A stretch of DNA of 64,000 bases, from contig MU004183.1 of NCBI GenBank assembly GCA_010093605.1, forward strand, positions 62,001 through 126,000, read 5' to 3'. The position numbers and the translations under genes are program-made. This DNA is from Lophium mytilinum. Its lineage: Eukaryota; Ascomycota; Dothideomycetes; Mytilinidiales; Mytilinidiaceae. Shown one piece after another: positions 63,213 through 64,000 of this stretch. Every line of letters begins with the position of its first letter. Position 1 is the first letter of the stretch. The notes beneath the pieces were generated by a model that worked only from the letters and a program-made list of their open reading frames with translations, was not told the origin of the DNA and did no database searches.

Positions 63213-64000
63213 GCTTGCTTTGTCTAGCGACCGCTGGAGTGCTTGTTAGATGTGTCTGAAAGGTTCGAGGGTCGAGAGGGAGGTTTGCTACAACGCCGCA
63301 TCGCATGAGGTGACTACATGAGTAGTTATGACAAGGTAGATCATTCACGTACCTCTTGGCAAGACGCTACTGGTAGAGTTTGGAGTTTCGCGAGGTGTCA
63401 ACAGCTAGACTCGAAGCCAAGCCGGCAGTGCTGCAGAAGCTCGAGTAGATCGTCGTCAGCGCGGGCGGTATGCGGAGTAGGGCTCGGATGAAGACGCGGC
63501 TAGGAAGCGGACGGAATCGGCGGGCAGACAGGATAATGTGTAATAATAGAGTGAAGAAGGGACTGTAGGATTAGGTCATGCTCGTTTCTAAGACAGGTTG
63601 AAAGCAGCCTCGACGTGTGTCTTGGAACTGGTCAGCGGGTGCTTGGGTAGCGGGGTGACGTTTGAGGCTCTAAGAAGTATCTCCGACTGAGATCATCCGT
63701 GCGAAGTTACAAAAAGATAGGGGATCCTGCTGCTGCTGGGTCTCCATCCGATTCCTGGAGGAGGCTCTACTATTAATGTGCCCCTTGGGCTGCCGTGAGA
63801 ACAACACACAGACTTGAGGCTGTTGCTGCGCCATCCGGCACCCAACGAGGCTGAGCTTCCAGCCCAGCGAAACGAAACCCTTTTGCGGAACCGGCGCCAC
63901 CACAGCTCGCTATTCACCACTCTATTCGATCTTCCAATTCGTTCCTAGCACGAAACAAGCATTAGGGGCGTATCGTTAGTATCAAAGGCTGAGAAGCCAT
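63213..64000. other. Upstream region of the Skt5/Chs4 gene to window edge
   Basis: About 790 bases of promoter and probable 5' leader. The two short overlapping minus frames at 63670-63920 show no family features; a further gene may begin beyond the window. Confidence 0.45.

Overview
This is nuclear DNA of a filamentous ascomycete (Pezizomycotina). The evidence is short introns of about 50-110 bases with GTRNGT-type donors, CTRAC-type branch points and YAG acceptors, housekeeping proteins that read as clear Pezizomycotina orthologues, and a chitin-synthase activator of the Skt5/Chs4 type. The class cannot be fixed from the window alone. I see no rRNA, no convincing tRNA and no mobile element with recognisable coding parts.

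The window falls into two unlike halves. From about 0.6 to 40.5 kb it is accessory-looking: an isolated O-methyltransferase (609-1769, minus), then a tandem array of five paralogues of an unrecognised, charged, probably nuclear protein family (array I, 4690-17836, all on plus). Next come an 885-residue SAP-domain protein with six copies of a helical motif (18964-21901, minus), the conserved Golgi GTPase ARL1 (23395-24187) as an island, and a second array of coiled-coil proteins (array II, 25538-40505). Members of array II share a coiled coil followed by a basic KR-rich patch. Two of them carry a RING-like finger and two a C-terminal Cys cluster. Both arrays contain decayed or stop-interrupted members, tandem-repeat tracts and long gene-poor spacers, as expected of fast birth-and-death evolution.

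From 42.2 kb to the end the window is dense and conserved: pantothenate kinase, the nucleoporin Nup159, proteasome subunit beta-2 (Pup1), actin-related protein 4, the MBOAT protein Gup1, the meiotic recombination factor Hop2 and the Skt5/Chs4 chitin-synthase activator. Interspersed are one more coiled-coil protein (54930-56776) and a small unrecognised protein (57706-58339) that ends in a polybasic stretch plus a CaaX box when spliced.

Most useful points for a reader: (1) two neighbouring lineage-specific arrays whose shared modules can be read directly; (2) the six-fold helical repeat behind a canonical SAP motif; (3) two genes 2 kb apart whose CaaX box lies on a separate last exon, so splicing decides whether the protein can be prenylated; (4) HOP2 with consecutive 10- and 13-nt microexons; (5) three in-frame stops in the arrays that are each one C-to-T change from a Gln codon. 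All splice models were made by eye from reading frame, splice signals and family conservation; none has transcript support here.
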